Part shown: positions 1-9,058 of the stretch, piece by piece
Layout of the letters: every line of letters begins with the position of its first letter
How positions within the stretch are numbered: the stretch's first letter is position 1
DNA from: Anaerosphaera multitolerans
GTDB lineage: Bacteria; Bacillota; Clostridia; Tissierellales; Peptoniphilaceae
Assembly (NCBI RefSeq): GCF_004006535.1
Contig: NZ_RLIH01000003.1
Coordinates: forward strand, 168,756 to 232,755
Direction: 5' to 3'
DNA length: 64,000 nucleotides
Made by a program: the position numbers and the translations under genes
Notes under the pieces: model-generated
What the model was told of the DNA's origin: nothing
Seen by the model: the letters and a program-made list of their open reading frames with translations, nothing else
Databases searched by the model: none

Positions 1-629
1 ATTCCGCCCTCTATCCGACTTTCTCCAACTAAGAATGCAATGCCATAAGCCGCCAATGAAACTAATATATTTTCACTTACAAAAGCTATTATCGTAGCAG
101 CACAAAATGCCAAAGACGTATGGCCTGATATGGCACCACCTTGAAAGTAAGTTCCACCATTTTTTTTCGCCCAAAGATACTTTCCTCCAACAGTTAATAT
201 CAAAACTAATAATATGGATATAAAACTTAAGTGTTGTACTGAATTTTTCAACTTTACAAGTAGTAAATCTCCCACATTTGACAACCTATCGTAAAAAAGC
301 AAGTATGCCACCACTAATGCATTTACTGCAGATATTAAAACCGCTCCTGCAGATACATCCTTTACATACTTTGCAATGGGATTGTAATCTTGAACCACTA
401 GGTCCACAGTTCGTTCAATAGCCGTATTTATCATTTCAGCCGTTACTACAAAAGTAATTGCAAAAATTAACAACATAAATTCCATTCTAGAAAAATCCAT
501 AAACAAACTGATAATTATTATTCCAAGAGCTGCCAAGTAGTGAAACTTCATATTTTTTTCCGTTTTTAGGGCGGATATTATCCCCTGTACGGCATAATTA
601 AAAGATGATATAAAGTTACTTTTTTTCAT
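1..629 (-). CDS. Undecaprenol/diacylglycerol kinase fused to a PAP2-type phosphatase (partial)
   Basis: The frame is open from an ATG at 627-629 down to the window edge, so the C-terminus is missing (about 209 codons visible). Residues 1 to about 110 look like the small prokaryotic lipid kinase DgkA: hydrophobic helices and the family signature AEMINTAIERTVDL, whose Glu and Asn bind ATP/Mg in the family. After a linker a second membrane domain carries ISGHTSLAF and then ESRIEGG, resembling PAP2 phosphatase motifs 2 (PSGHT) and 3 (SR...H); the last motif is cut off. By family knowledge the kinase recycles undecaprenol or diacylglycerol and the phosphatase would act on the lipid phosphate, both at the membrane. 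It follows ybeY by 4 bases and is probably in the phoH-ybeY operon. Domain calls are solid; the exact substrate is inference. Confidence 0.8.
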   Translation of the reverse strand, partial: MKKSNFISSFNYAVQGIISALKTEKNMKFHYLAALGIIIISLFMDFSRMEFMLLIFAITFVVTAEMINTAIERTVDLVVQDYNPIAKYVKDVSAGAVLISAVNALVVAYLLFYDRLSNVGDLLLVKLKNSVQHLSFISILLVLILTVGGKYLWAKKNGGTYFQGGAISGHTSLAFCAATIIAFVSENILVSLAAYGIAFLVGESRIEGG

Positions 630-633
630 TTGA

Positions 634-1089
634 TCACCTATAAAGCTCCAACTTGTCCATTACAAGTTTTTCTCTTTCCCTCATTAAGATTTTATCTGAT
701 TCTTCTTCGTGGTCATAGCCTAGGAGATGTAAAACTGAATGGACTGTTAAATAGGAAAGTTCTCTTTCATTTGAATGTCCCAATTCTTCAGCTTGCTCTA
801 TTACTCTTTGTGTATTAATTACAACATCGCCTAAAATTCTTTCCTCTAATTGAAACTCATCATCTATAGGAAAGGATAAAACGTCTGTTGAGCTGTCAAC
901 ACCTCTAAACTCCCTGTTTAATTTATGAATTTCATCACTATTAACAAAGGAAACACTTACCATTATATTATCTTCTAAATCCTCAACTTCCACTACAGCT
1001 TTAATGGAGTTTTTAACAAGTTCAATTAAATACTCATCAATAAAAATTTCATCTTGTCTGTTGTCAAATAGAACATTCATATCTTTCAC
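634..1089 (-). CDS. ybeY: Endoribonuclease / rRNA maturation factor YbeY
   Basis: This is a 151-residue protein with the family zinc motif HSVLHLLGYDH at residues 117-127 (His117, His121, His127) preceded by the TDVLSFP segment typical of YbeY. YbeY is a metal-dependent RNase needed for 16S rRNA 3' end maturation and ribosome quality control. The GTG at 1089 follows an AAAGG-like site and touches the phoH stop codon; an ATG at 1080 (MNVLFDN) is an equally possible start. The order phoH-ybeY-dgkA is conserved in Bacillota, which supports the call. Confidence 0.95.
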   Translation of the reverse strand: MKDMNVLFDNRQDEIFIDEYLIELVKNSIKAVVEVEDLEDNIMVSVSFVNSDEIHKLNREFRGVDSSTDVLSFPIDDEFQLEERILGDVVINTQRVIEQAEELGHSNERELSYLTVHSVLHLLGYDHEEESDKILMREREKLVMDKLELYR

Positions 1090-2069
1090 TAACCTTTACT
1101 AGTTTCTTTATTCCTAGATTCATACTTATCATAGGCATTTAGTATTTTTTGGACTAGAGAATTTCTGACTATGTCATTGTTTCCCAAGTATACTATTCCA
1201 ATTCCCTTAATGCCCTTTAATATCCTAAGCACCTTATTTAAACCTGATTGTTTCCCTTTCGGCAAGTCTGTCTGCGTAATATCTCCTGTAATAATGGCTT
1301 TTGAACCGTGTCCCAATCTGGTTAAAAACATTTTCATCTGTTCATTTGTCGTGTTTTGTGCCTCATCTAAAATTATATAGGCGCTATCTAAAGTTCTTCC
1401 CCTCATATATGCCAAAGGAGCAACTTCAATAAGTCCTTTTTCTACATACTTTGTATAATTATCTGAACCCAATATTTCAAAAAGAGCATCATATAAAGGT
1501 CTTAAGTAAGGATCTACTTTCATTTGTAAATCCCCCGGTAGAAAACCCAAGCTTTCACCTGCTTCAACAGCAGGTCTTGTAAGTATAATTCTATTTACTT
1601 CTTTATTTTTAAAAGCTCTAACTGCCATTGCCATTGCCAAGTATGTCTTTCCAGTTCCTGCAGGACCGATACTGAAAACTATATCATTTTCCTTCATAGA
1701 ATCTAAATATCTCTTCTGCCCCAAAGTTTTAGCCTTTATGGGCTTTCCCATTGAAGTATATACAATAGTTTCATCAAGTAATTCAGAAATTGGAACCGTA
1801 TTTCCGGATTTAATTAAATTTATAGAATATTCCAAATCCGTTATTTCTAAGCGTTTCTGCCTTTTTAAAAGCTCGAATAAGTTACTAAACAAGACTGAAG
1901 ACTTTTCCAAATCCTCTTCTATACCTTTTACTTTTAAATAATCACTTTCCAATTTTATTTTTACCTTGAAACTTTTTTCTATTAATTTTAAATTCTCATC
2001 AAGTTTTCCCACTAATTGCATTCGTCTCTCTGCATTTAAGCTGGAAATATCAATTAAAATTTCAGCCAT
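1089..2069 (-). CDS. phoH: PhoH-like ATPase
   Basis: The protein has 326 residues. Walker A is GPAGTGKT at residues 135-142, Walker B is near IILDEAQN, and the segment TRPAVEAGESLGFLPGD is characteristic of PhoH/PhoL ATPases. The first 90 residues are a small RNA-binding-like N-terminal region usual in PhoL. The start ATG has a clear GGAGG site seven bases upstream. It is the first gene of the phoH-ybeY-dgkA operon and likely works with YbeY in RNA processing, an association known for the family. The exact nucleic-acid activity is not visible here. Confidence 0.95.
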   Translation of the reverse strand: MAEILIDISSLNAERRMQLVGKLDENLKLIEKSFKVKIKLESDYLKVKGIEEDLEKSSVLFSNLFELLKRQKRLEITDLEYSINLIKSGNTVPISELLDETIVYTSMGKPIKAKTLGQKRYLDSMKENDIVFSIGPAGTGKTYLAMAMAVRAFKNKEVNRIILTRPAVEAGESLGFLPGDLQMKVDPYLRPLYDALFEILGSDNYTKYVEKGLIEVAPLAYMRGRTLDSAYIILDEAQNTTNEQMKMFLTRLGHGSKAIITGDITQTDLPKGKQSGLNKVLRILKGIKGIGIVYLGNNDIVRNSLVQKILNAYDKYESRNKETSKG

Positions 2070-2128
2070 TAACTACCTCCGTAAATATATATAATAGCAT
2101 AAAAACACTTAATATTGTAGTATAAATA

Positions 2129-2147
2129 GGGAGGCCAATCGCCTCCC
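2129..2147 (-). terminator. Terminator after the floA-distal gene
   Basis: Seven-base-pair GC-rich stem (GGGAGGC/GCCTCCC, loop CAATC) followed on the minus strand by a T-rich run. It lies six bases past the stop codon of the 2153-2713 gene and marks the end of the hrcA-to-floA series, separating it from phoH. Confidence 0.85.
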
Positions 2148-2152
2148 CATTA

Positions 2153-2713
2153 CTAGCTTAATGATTTTGGTTTATCTAAAATTTCTTTCATAATCATTAT
2201 TCTCGCAAGATTTTCACTGTTTAGTTCGTTTTTCAGCTCAAAGTCATCTTTAAGCTTAAATTTTCCAATATCTTTTTCACTAAATCCTTTTGACAATAAC
2301 TCTCTTTCAGCGTCAATTCCAAGCTTAACCAAGTCGCCGGAGGAAACAGTTCCCTTTAGAGTTTTAAGTACTTTTTCAACTTTGTCATCCTCTAATTTCA
2401 ACTCTTCACTTAGATAGTTTTTAAAATTTATGTCTGTTTTATCCATTACCTCTGTTAAAGGTGTGCTTTTAATGTCTTCGATTTCCAATTCTTCACTATC
2501 TGTTTTTTTATTTTCTAAAATATCACGCATTTTCTTAAATTGTTCATTGTCGGATAAAGTTCTTTTTAAATTGTCATAATTTCTAGATTTTTTAACTTTC
2601 TTTTTCTTACTTTGACCTAATGAGAGTCTGAGAATGATTAAAATAACCCCCAAGCTATAATATCCAGAACCAAAGGCCAAAATAATAAGCATTAAATAAA
2701 TTAAATTAATCAT
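2153..2713 (-). CDS. Unknown membrane-anchored protein downstream of floA
   Basis: I do not recognise this 186-residue protein. Residues 1-33 form one hydrophobic helix, followed by a very basic stretch (QSKKKKVKKSR), so the N-terminus is probably an anchor with the remainder in the cytoplasm. The remainder is charged and mostly helical. It starts 4 bases after floA ends, with only a weak ribosome site, and is followed by a terminator, so it is translated as the last gene of the nfeD-floA group. A role with flotillin membrane domains is a guess from position only. Confidence 0.75.
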   Translation of the reverse strand: MINLIYLMLIILAFGSGYYSLGVILIILRLSLGQSKKKKVKKSRNYDNLKRTLSDNEQFKKMRDILENKKTDSEELEIEDIKSTPLTEVMDKTDINFKNYLSEELKLEDDKVEKVLKTLKGTVSSGDLVKLGIDAERELLSKGFSEKDIGKFKLKDDFELKNELNSENLARIMIMKEILDKPKSLS

Positions 2714-2717
2714 AATA

Positions 2718-3689
2718 TCACTTATCTATATTTTTTTTATCGTTACTATCTGTAACTTTTGAAATTGCCTCTCTCATTTCAGTATCGGAATTTAAATTTC
2801 TAAGTTTATAATAATCTAAAACTCCTAAATTCCCCTGTTTTAATGCTTCTGCCATTGCAAGAGGTACTTGAGCTTCCGCTTCTACAACTTTCGCCCTCAT
2901 CTCTTGCTCTTTAGCCAATGCCATAGCACGTCTTTCAGAAGCTTTCGCCTCTGCAATTCGTTTGTCTGCTTCCGCTTGATCTGTTTGAAGTCTTGCACCA
3001 ATATTTCTAGCCACGTCTACGTCTGCAATATCTATAGACAGTATTTCAAAAGCTGTTCCTGAGTCAAGTCCCTTATCTAAAACCACTCTTGAAATAGAGT
3101 CCGGATTTTCAAGTACCGCCTTATAAGTTTCGGAAGAACCCACTGTAGTAACTATTCCTTCCCCAACTCTTGCTATAATAGTTTCTTCTCCCGCTCCACC
3201 TACTAATCTATCTATGTTTGCTCTTACGGTTACCTTAGCCTTTACTACTACTTCTATACCATCTTGAGCAACAGCGGAAATATTTGGAGTTTCTATGACC
3301 TTTGGATTTACAGACACTTGAACTGCCTCTAAAACATTTCTTCCAGCTAAATCTATTGCAGCACCTCTTTCAAATTGAAGAGGAATATTTGCACGCTCAG
3401 CTGCAATTAAGGCATCCACTAAGGTGTTTACATTTCCTCCAGCTAAATAATGGGCTTCCATACCTTCAATATCCAAATTTAATCCTGCCTTCGTTGCTTT
3501 AATCATTGGGTTTACAATTCTTCCCGGTTTAACTCTTCTCAGCTTCATACCTATTAAAGTTGAAATTTTAACCTTAACACCTGAAAAGTAAGCCGTAACC
3601 CACAGTCCCACAGGCACAAAAGAGAAAAATAAAACTATTAATAATATGACTAAAATTATAAATCCACCACTTATAATATTACTTAACAT
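2718..3689 (-). CDS. floA: Flotillin-like protein FloA
   Basis: The 323-residue protein has an N-terminal hydrophobic hairpin (residues about 5-35), an SPFH/band-7-like core, and the alanine/glutamate-rich helix ([20 protein letters not shown]) that forms the coiled coil in flotillins. FloA scaffolds functional membrane microdomains. The start ATG has AAGGAGGGTG upstream inside the end of nfeD, and the two genes overlap by 11 bases, which implies translational coupling. The nfeD-floA pair (yqeZ-yqfA in Bacillus subtilis) is a well-known partnership. Confidence 0.95.
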   Translation of the reverse strand: MLSNIISGGFIILVILLIVLFFSFVPVGLWVTAYFSGVKVKISTLIGMKLRRVKPGRIVNPMIKATKAGLNLDIEGMEAHYLAGGNVNTLVDALIAAERANIPLQFERGAAIDLAGRNVLEAVQVSVNPKVIETPNISAVAQDGIEVVVKAKVTVRANIDRLVGGAGEETIIARVGEGIVTTVGSSETYKAVLENPDSISRVVLDKGLDSGTAFEILSIDIADVDVARNIGARLQTDQAEADKRIAEAKASERRAMALAKEQEMRAKVVEAEAQVPLAMAEALKQGNLGVLDYYKLRNLNSDTEMREAISKVTDSNDKKNIDK

Positions 3690-4968
3690 TATCCACCCTC
3701 CTTACATAAACTTTAAAAGCTTCTATTTTATTCACTTCAACTTCCACATCTTTTTCTAGAAATCCGTCGTAGGCAATTGCCTCATATCTCTTTCCATCCA
3801 CTTCAATAAAACCTGTAGGTCTTAAAATACTTAAGGTTTTTCCACGTTGCCCTACTTTTAAATCAGTAGATTCAACACTTATATACCCTTTTTCCGAATC
3901 AGTACTGTGTAAATTAGTAATTTTATTTACAAATTTCAATTTTGAACCCTTCTTAATAAAATAAACTGTAACTATAATTGAAATAATTAAAGCTATTGCC
4001 ACACTTGTAAGTGCCACTTGAAGAGATTCCATAGCTAAAATAACCCCACCAAATACACAGACTATTCCGCCTATACCCGCTATCCCGAATCCTGGTACTA
4101 TAAGCTCAACTATAAGAAGTACAACTCCCAGTACGAATATTAAAATTGCATACCAATTTGAACTTCCTCCTAAAGTATTTCCTATGAAAAATAATCCAAA
4201 GGAAATTATTGATAATATTCCGCCAACCCCAAAACCCGGAGTGAATATTTCAATTACAAAACCTACCATTCCTACAATAAGTAGAATTGTTGAAACAGTT
4301 GGATTTGAGATTAAATTTACAAATTTTAAAGTTGCGTCCATTTTACTAACTTCATAATCTAAAGTTCCCAAATCTAATTCCTTTAATATGGAAATATAAT
4401 CCTCATATACTCCGTCGGAAATACCGAATTCCAAACTCTCTTTAGAAGTTAAATTTACCAATTTACCCTTTGGCGAAACATCTGGTATTTCAATATCTTT
4501 ATCTGCCATTGCCTCAATAATTTTACTATCTCTATCTCTAGCCTGAGCTGTATCTCTTAACATACCTCTCCAAAAGGAAAGATTTTTCTCAGTATTCGGT
4601 ATGGGTTCTGCTGATCCAATAGTCGCAGTCTTTGACATATATACCTTTTCACAGGCAATGGTAATTAACACCCCCGCAGACTCTGCCTTATTATTTACAA
4701 AAGCAACTGTGGGAATTTCTGTTTCCATTATGCTACTTTTTATTTTTTCTGCAGCTAAAATCGCACCCCCATAGGTATCTATTTCAAAAATTATAACAGG
4801 AGCATCTCTCTTTTCCGCTTCCCTTATACTCTGTTGTACAAATATTACCGTTGAGTTGTTAATTTCACCTTTAATAGGTACTATTTCTGCCTTAGGAGAA
4901 CTTGCATATACCTGAAAATTTGAGAAAATCATTAAAAATAAAATCAACAACGAAAGTTTCTTTTTCAT
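3679..4968 (-). CDS. NfeD family membrane serine protease (YqeZ-like)
   Basis: The protein has 429 residues: a signal peptide (1-22), a ClpP-class protease domain with the presumed nucleophile Ser97 in AESAGVLI, then several hydrophobic segments (about 215-345) and a C-terminal OB-fold NfeD domain. This long NfeDa architecture partners flotillin at the membrane. The ATG has TAGGAG upstream. The gene lies between yqeY and floA, overlapping floA. A terminator-like hairpin in the yqeY tail stands just before it, so expression of nfeD-floA may be stepped down relative to rpsU-yqeY. Confidence 0.93.
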   Translation of the reverse strand: MKKKLSLLILFLMIFSNFQVYASSPKAEIVPIKGEINNSTVIFVQQSIREAEKRDAPVIIFEIDTYGGAILAAEKIKSSIMETEIPTVAFVNNKAESAGVLITIACEKVYMSKTATIGSAEPIPNTEKNLSFWRGMLRDTAQARDRDSKIIEAMADKDIEIPDVSPKGKLVNLTSKESLEFGISDGVYEDYISILKELDLGTLDYEVSKMDATLKFVNLISNPTVSTILLIVGMVGFVIEIFTPGFGVGGILSIISFGLFFIGNTLGGSSNWYAILIFVLGVVLLIVELIVPGFGIAGIGGIVCVFGGVILAMESLQVALTSVAIALIISIIVTVYFIKKGSKLKFVNKITNLHSTDSEKGYISVESTDLKVGQRGKTLSILRPTGFIEVDGKRYEAIAYDGFLEKDVEVEVNKIEAFKVYVRRVDNVK

Positions 4969-4990
4969 AATTTTTCTCCTATAATAAATA

Positions 4991-5014
4991 AAACCTGGGT
5001 TAATCCCCAGGTTT
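4991..5014 (-). terminator. Intrinsic terminator or attenuator built into the yqeY 3' end
   Basis: Nine-base-pair stem (AAACCTGGG/CCCAGGTTT) with loop GATTAA on the transcript, followed by TTTATTTATTAT. The upstream arm encodes the last yqeY residues and the stop codon sits in the loop. The nfeD ribosome site starts right after the T-rich run. Confidence 0.75.
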
Positions 5015-5455
5015 AGTTAACAAATTTTGAGCAATTTTACTGACCATTTTCCCATCTGCCCTACCTTTAATTTTTGGCATTATATTTTTCATTAATAATC
5101 CCATTTCTTTTGGGGAACTAATATTGCATTCTTCCATGGTTACTTTTACAATTTCAGTAAGTTCTTCCTCTGTTAATTGTTCAGGTAAATAGTCAAGTAG
5201 TATTTCTATCTCAGAATTGGCTTGATCAATTAAGTCTTGGCGGTTTCCTTTTTGAAATTCCTCAATAGATGACTTTTTTTCTTTAACTTGTTTTGTTAGA
5301 ATTTCAAGTACCTGCTCATCAGTAAGCTCTACACGCTCATCGACTTCTTTCTGCTTAATTGCAGCACGTACCATTGTTATAGTATCTTTTCGAAGCTTAT
5401 CCTTGTTTTTCATTGAAGTCTTTAAATCTTCCATAAGTTTATCCTTTAAAGACAT
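5000..5455 (-). CDS. GatB/YqeY domain protein
   Basis: A 151-residue protein of the YqeY family, which shares the C-terminal tRNA-binding helical domain of GatB. The pattern MSLKDKLMEDLKTSMKNKD at the start and the LLDYLPEQLTEEEL segment are typical. Its precise biochemical role is not established. AGAGGTG precedes the ATG. It follows rpsU by 14 bases, a conserved arrangement in Bacillota, and its stop codon lies in the loop of a terminator hairpin. Confidence 0.9.
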   Translation of the reverse strand: MSLKDKLMEDLKTSMKNKDKLRKDTITMVRAAIKQKEVDERVELTDEQVLEILTKQVKEKKSSIEEFQKGNRQDLIDQANSEIEILLDYLPEQLTEEELTEIVKVTMEECNISSPKEMGLLMKNIMPKIKGRADGKMVSKIAQNLLTKPGD

Positions 5456-5469
5456 ACTTCACACCTCTT

Positions 5470-5652
5470 TTAATATCTTGAATGTTTTTTTCTACGTGCT
5501 TCCTCAGATTTTTTCTTTCTCTTTACACTTGGTTTTTCGTAATGTTCTCTCTTTCTTGCCTCTTTTAATACTCCACTATTGGCACACTGTCTCTTAAATC
5601 TTTTAAGAGCATTATCAAGAGATTCATTTTCTCCAACTCTAATTTCTGACAA
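5470..5652 (-). CDS. rpsU: 30S ribosomal protein S21
   Basis: Sixty residues with the S21 pattern: [18 protein letters not shown] near the start and a basic tail ([15 protein letters not shown]). S21 sits on the small subunit near the anti-Shine-Dalgarno region. The start is TTG at 5652, with GGGGAAG a few bases upstream; no in-frame ATG fits. A good sigma-A promoter lies just upstream, so rpsU can be made separately from the upstream heat-shock genes. Confidence 0.95.
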   Translation of the reverse strand: MSEIRVGENESLDNALKRFKRQCANSGVLKEARKREHYEKPSVKRKKKSEEARRKKHSRY

Positions 5653-5704
5653 TTACTTCCCCTCCCCTCGTAGAAAAGAGTAACCCAAAGGCTAATTCTT
5701 AATA

Positions 5705-5733
5705 ATTATACCTTAAAAAGAGTAATTGTTCAA
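5705..5733 (-). promoter_or_regulatory. Sigma-A promoter for rpsU-yqeY
   Basis: On the minus strand TTGAAC (5733-5728) is separated by 17 bases from TATAAT (5710-5705). It starts transcription about 50 bases before the rpsU start codon. Confidence 0.75.
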
Positions 5734-5743
5734 TAGATTTTTA

Positions 5744-6082
5744 TCAACCCGGTGGCCAGGTAAGTGGTCTTTTGCCAAGAACGTGGAAATGAAGGTGATT
5801 TACTGTCTGTCCTCCATCTTCCTTACAATTGTTTACAATTCTATATCCCTTTTCCAAACCCAGTTCCTTGGCTAAATTCTTAGCTACTAAAAAGATATGA
5901 CCAACTAATTCCTTATCCTCTTCTACTAAATCATCAGTTGATTCAATATGCTTCTTTGGAACAATTAAAAAATGTACAGGTGCCTGTTTATCAATATCAT
6001 TAAAAACGTAGACCAAATCATCTTCATAAACTTTATCTGAAGGTATTTCTCCTTTTATAATATTACAAAATAGACAATCCAT
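5744..6082 (-). CDS. hinT: HIT family hydrolase (HinT-like)
   Basis: The protein has 112 residues, with CLFCNIIKGEIPSDKVYEDD at the N-terminus (a CxxC that often binds zinc in bacterial HinT proteins) and the histidine triad HLHFH near the C-terminus, followed by the typical LGKRPL. HinT enzymes hydrolyse nucleoside phosphoramidates and adenylated intermediates. It starts one base after mtaB ends, so the two are co-translated. The genomic setting after mtaB and before rpsU is conserved. Confidence 0.93.
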   Translation of the reverse strand: MDCLFCNIIKGEIPSDKVYEDDLVYVFNDIDKQAPVHFLIVPKKHIESTDDLVEEDKELVGHIFLVAKNLAKELGLEKGYRIVNNCKEDGGQTVNHLHFHVLGKRPLTWPPG

Positions 6083-6083
6083 A

Positions 6084-7391
6084 TTAACCTCCCTCTAAAT
6101 TAACCTTAATGGGCTCAACACTTGTATCTACTATTTTAACACGTTTTATCCGATTTTTTAAATCCTTTTCAGAATTTGTAACACACCTAATATAATTTGT
6201 AGTATAACCTAGATAACTGTCGCCTTTCATTTTTTCTTCAAATAGTACCGATTGTACTTTATCCTTGTTCTTTTCTGCAAAATTTCTCATTAAATCTTCA
6301 TTTAATGTTATTAACTTTTCACTTCGCTTATTTTTTATATTTCCATCTATTTGATTTTTCATAACAGCCGCAACGGTTCCGCTTCTCTTGGAATATTTAA
6401 ATACATGTATTCTGGAAAACTCAACTTTTTTTATTAAATCATAGCTTTCCATAAACTCCTCTTCAGTCTCCCCCGGAAAACCCACTATTACATCTGTAGT
6501 AAGTCCCGCAAAAGGCATATAGCTTTTTATTAACTGTGTAGTATTAAAATACTCTTCCCTAGTGTACTTTCTATTCATATCTTTTAATACTTTATTGGAA
6601 CCGCTTTGAAGAGATAGATGGAAATGATCGCACAGTTTTCCCGTTGCAACAGCTCTCTTCATAAAATCCTCAGTAATGGTTTTCGGTTCTATGGAAGATA
6701 ATCTAATTCTTTCAATGCCCCTAACGTCAGAAATAGCTTCAATTAAATCTATAAGTCTAATATTTCCCAAATCATACCCATAAGAACCCACATGTATTCC
6801 CGTTATTACGATTTCTCTATATCCTGAATTTGAAAGTACCTTAGCTTCCTCAACACAATCTTCAAGTTCCCTTGATCTGATATTCCCGCGTGCATAGGGA
6901 ATAATGCAATAGGTACAATATCTATTGCAACCGTCTTGTACTTTCATATAGGATCTAGTCATATCCTTTTCAGAGGTTATATTAATATTTTGAAACTCTT
7001 TGTCATTTTTTAATGATCTTACTATATTTATCTGTTTTTTCTCTTTTTCAAACTCCTCACAAAGCTCAACTATTTTACTCCGTTCAGTAGTTCCTATTAC
7101 TATATCCACACCATCTATAGAACTTACTTCTTCCGGTGCAGTTTGTGAATAACATCCCACTACTACTACTGTAGAGTCGGGATTTTCTCTTTTAGCCCTT
7201 CTAATAAATTGTCGGGATTTTCTATCTGATAAATTTGTAACTGTACAAGTATTTACTATATAAATATCTGAAACTTCTCTTTCAAAGTCTACATTTAAGT
7301 ACCCTTTTTCTTCAAAAAGTTCAGCCATCGCATCTGATTCGTACTTATTTACTTTACAGCCCAAAGTCAGTATTGAAAAGGTCTTTTGCAT
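6084..7391 (-). CDS. mtaB: tRNA (t6A37-C2)-methylthiotransferase MtaB
   Basis: The 435-residue protein begins with an MTTase domain (Cys in LGCKVNKYESD and further conserved Cys in NTCTV and GCYSQ), then the radical SAM motif CNRYCTYC, then a C-terminal TRAM-like region. The LGCKVN start and position next to rsmE identify MtaB rather than MiaB or RimO. It inserts a methylthio group into threonylcarbamoyl-adenosine 37 of ANN-decoding tRNAs, using two [4Fe-4S] clusters. It follows rsmE by 3 bases. Confidence 0.93.
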   Translation of the reverse strand: MQKTFSILTLGCKVNKYESDAMAELFEEKGYLNVDFEREVSDIYIVNTCTVTNLSDRKSRQFIRRAKRENPDSTVVVVGCYSQTAPEEVSSIDGVDIVIGTTERSKIVELCEEFEKEKKQINIVRSLKNDKEFQNINITSEKDMTRSYMKVQDGCNRYCTYCIIPYARGNIRSRELEDCVEEAKVLSNSGYREIVITGIHVGSYGYDLGNIRLIDLIEAISDVRGIERIRLSSIEPKTITEDFMKRAVATGKLCDHFHLSLQSGSNKVLKDMNRKYTREEYFNTTQLIKSYMPFAGLTTDVIVGFPGETEEEFMESYDLIKKVEFSRIHVFKYSKRSGTVAAVMKNQIDGNIKNKRSEKLITLNEDLMRNFAEKNKDKVQSVLFEEKMKGDSYLGYTTNYIRCVTNSEKDLKNRIKRVKIVDTSVEPIKVNLEGG

Positions 7392-7394
7392 CTT

Positions 7395-8108
7395 CTACCT
7401 ACTTTCTAAATAGTAAATTATAGAAAAGCTTGAACATACTGCCGCTGTCTCAGCTCTTAAAATTCTATTACCCAAAGTAATAATATTTGCACCTATCTCT
7501 CTGAGAAAATTTATTTCACTTTCTTCAAAACCGCCCTCCGGTCCAATTACTAAGGCAATATTATTGGAAAGAGACTTTAAATCAAAAAGAGTAGTCCCTA
7601 ATTGATTTTCATAGGGGACAATTATATCCATATCTCCTGATAGATCTTTTAACTCTTCTAGTTTTAAAGGATGTGTAACTTCAGGAATATAATCTCTCTT
7701 AGATTGCTTAGCAGCAGACTCCACTACTTTTTGCCAACGCTGGACCTTTTTTTCCTCTTTGCCGCTAATGTTGGAAATAGTTCTTTTTAATTTCAAAGGA
7801 TGAATTTTACTAACTCCCGCCTCTGTCGCTTGTTTTAAAGCTTGATCCATTTTATCTCCCTTTAAAATCCCCTGAAATAAAGTTAAATTTACTTTGCTTT
7901 CATTTTTTAAGCCCACAGCTCTAATTTTTTTTAAAATAATATTGTTACCTTCTATTCTCTCAAAGGCACTTTCAAATATTCCGTTATCAGCGCAAACTTC
8001 TACAATTTCACTTTCTTTTATTCTAAGCACCTTTGAAAAGTGATGCGAATTTTCCTCTGAAAGTTCAATTTCATTTTCAAATACTTTATTTTCAAAAAAT
8101 CTATACAT
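7395..8108 (-). CDS. rsmE: 16S rRNA (uracil1498-N3)-methyltransferase RsmE
   Basis: A 237-residue SPOUT-fold methyltransferase. The C-terminal knot motifs are visible in ALVIGPEGGFEESEINF and LGNRILRAETAA, both diagnostic for RsmE. The N-terminal PUA-like part contains the usual HHFSKVLRI. It methylates U1498 of 16S rRNA. The ATG overlaps the prmA stop codon by one base, so translation is coupled to prmA. Confidence 0.94.
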   Translation of the reverse strand: MYRFFENKVFENEIELSEENSHHFSKVLRIKESEIVEVCADNGIFESAFERIEGNNIILKKIRAVGLKNESKVNLTLFQGILKGDKMDQALKQATEAGVSKIHPLKLKRTISNISGKEEKKVQRWQKVVESAAKQSKRDYIPEVTHPLKLEELKDLSGDMDIIVPYENQLGTTLFDLKSLSNNIALVIGPEGGFEESEINFLREIGANIITLGNRILRAETAAVCSSFSIIYYLESR

Positions 8109-9013
8109 TATTTAACTCTACCTACTATTGATGCCCATCCATTTTCTTCCTTAACTTCTAAAACTTCAAATCCCGAACTTAGAAGAGCATCTTTAACTAA
8201 ATTAATTTTTTCAATTATTATACCTGAAGAAATAAATATTCCTCTATTATTTAAACTGCTTTTTAAGTCCAGAATCATATCCGATATTATTTCAGCTATA
8301 ATATTTGACACTATTACATCAGCTTTACCTTCTACTACATCAAGTAAATTACCCTTGTATATAGTCATTTTATCCAACACATTGTTTAAATAAGCGTTAT
8401 TCTTAGTAGCCTCTATTGCCTTTGGGTCTATATCAACTGCTGTAACTTTTTCAGCCCCTAATTTCAATGCTGCAATACCTAAAATACCGCTTCCACATCC
8501 AATGTCAAATACTATATCTAAAGGTTTTAAATATTTCTCTAAAGCTTCAATACAAAGTGAAGTTGTTTCATGGGTTCCGGTTCCAAAGGCCATCCCGGGA
8601 TCAATTTCAACTACAATTCTATTTTTGTTTTCATAGTTTTCCCATGTGGGCTTTATAGTTATTTTACTTCCTATTTCAACAGGATGGTAGTATTGCTTCC
8701 AGTTATTTGCCCAATCACTATCATCAGTTTCACTTATAGTTACATCAATGTTTTTCTCTTCTAATTTGGTCTTAATCTTTTTAACTATTTCTACTTCATC
8801 TTTAGAAAAATAACATTTTATTATAAGTATGCCTTTTTTTAAGGAAAAAACTTCTTCACCAACAAAGTCCCAGTTTTTTTCATCTTGACTTAGTTCTTCA
8901 AAAGTTTTTGCTGTACTCTCCTCAAAGGTATATACTTCACACTCATATAGGACATCTACAACTTCTTCCCTCATACTGTCGAAAGTATTTACTACAAGTT
9001 CTATATATTTCAT
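8108..9013 (-). CDS. prmA: Ribosomal protein L11 methyltransferase PrmA
   Basis: 301 residues with a substrate-recognition N-terminal domain and a class I SAM methyltransferase domain (motif I VFDIGCGSGILGIAALKLGA; DPGMAFGTGTHETT just before it, specific for PrmA; motif IV VSNIIAE). It trimethylates ribosomal protein L11. The ATG is preceded by GGGGGAA. It sits behind dnaJ in the standard Bacillota order, after a hairpin that may reduce read-through. Confidence 0.95.
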   Translation of the reverse strand: MKYIELVVNTFDSMREEVVDVLYECEVYTFEESTAKTFEELSQDEKNWDFVGEEVFSLKKGILIIKCYFSKDEVEIVKKIKTKLEEKNIDVTISETDDSDWANNWKQYYHPVEIGSKITIKPTWENYENKNRIVVEIDPGMAFGTGTHETTSLCIEALEKYLKPLDIVFDIGCGSGILGIAALKLGAEKVTAVDIDPKAIEATKNNAYLNNVLDKMTIYKGNLLDVVEGKADVIVSNIIAEIISDMILDLKSSLNNRGIFISSGIIIEKINLVKDALLSSGFEVLEVKEENGWASIVGRVK

Positions 9014-9029
9014 AGTTCCCCCATTTTAA

Positions 9030-9058
9030 AATAGACAAAATAAAACATTTTGTCTATT
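9030..9058 (-). terminator. Stem-loop between dnaJ and prmA
   Basis: Perfect 12-base-pair AT-rich stem (AATAGACAAAAT/ATTTTGTCTATT, five-base loop) containing the dnaJ stop codon, followed on the minus strand by TTTT. It could be a weak terminator or an RNA-processing/stability element separating dnaJ from the rRNA and L11 modification genes. Confidence 0.6.
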
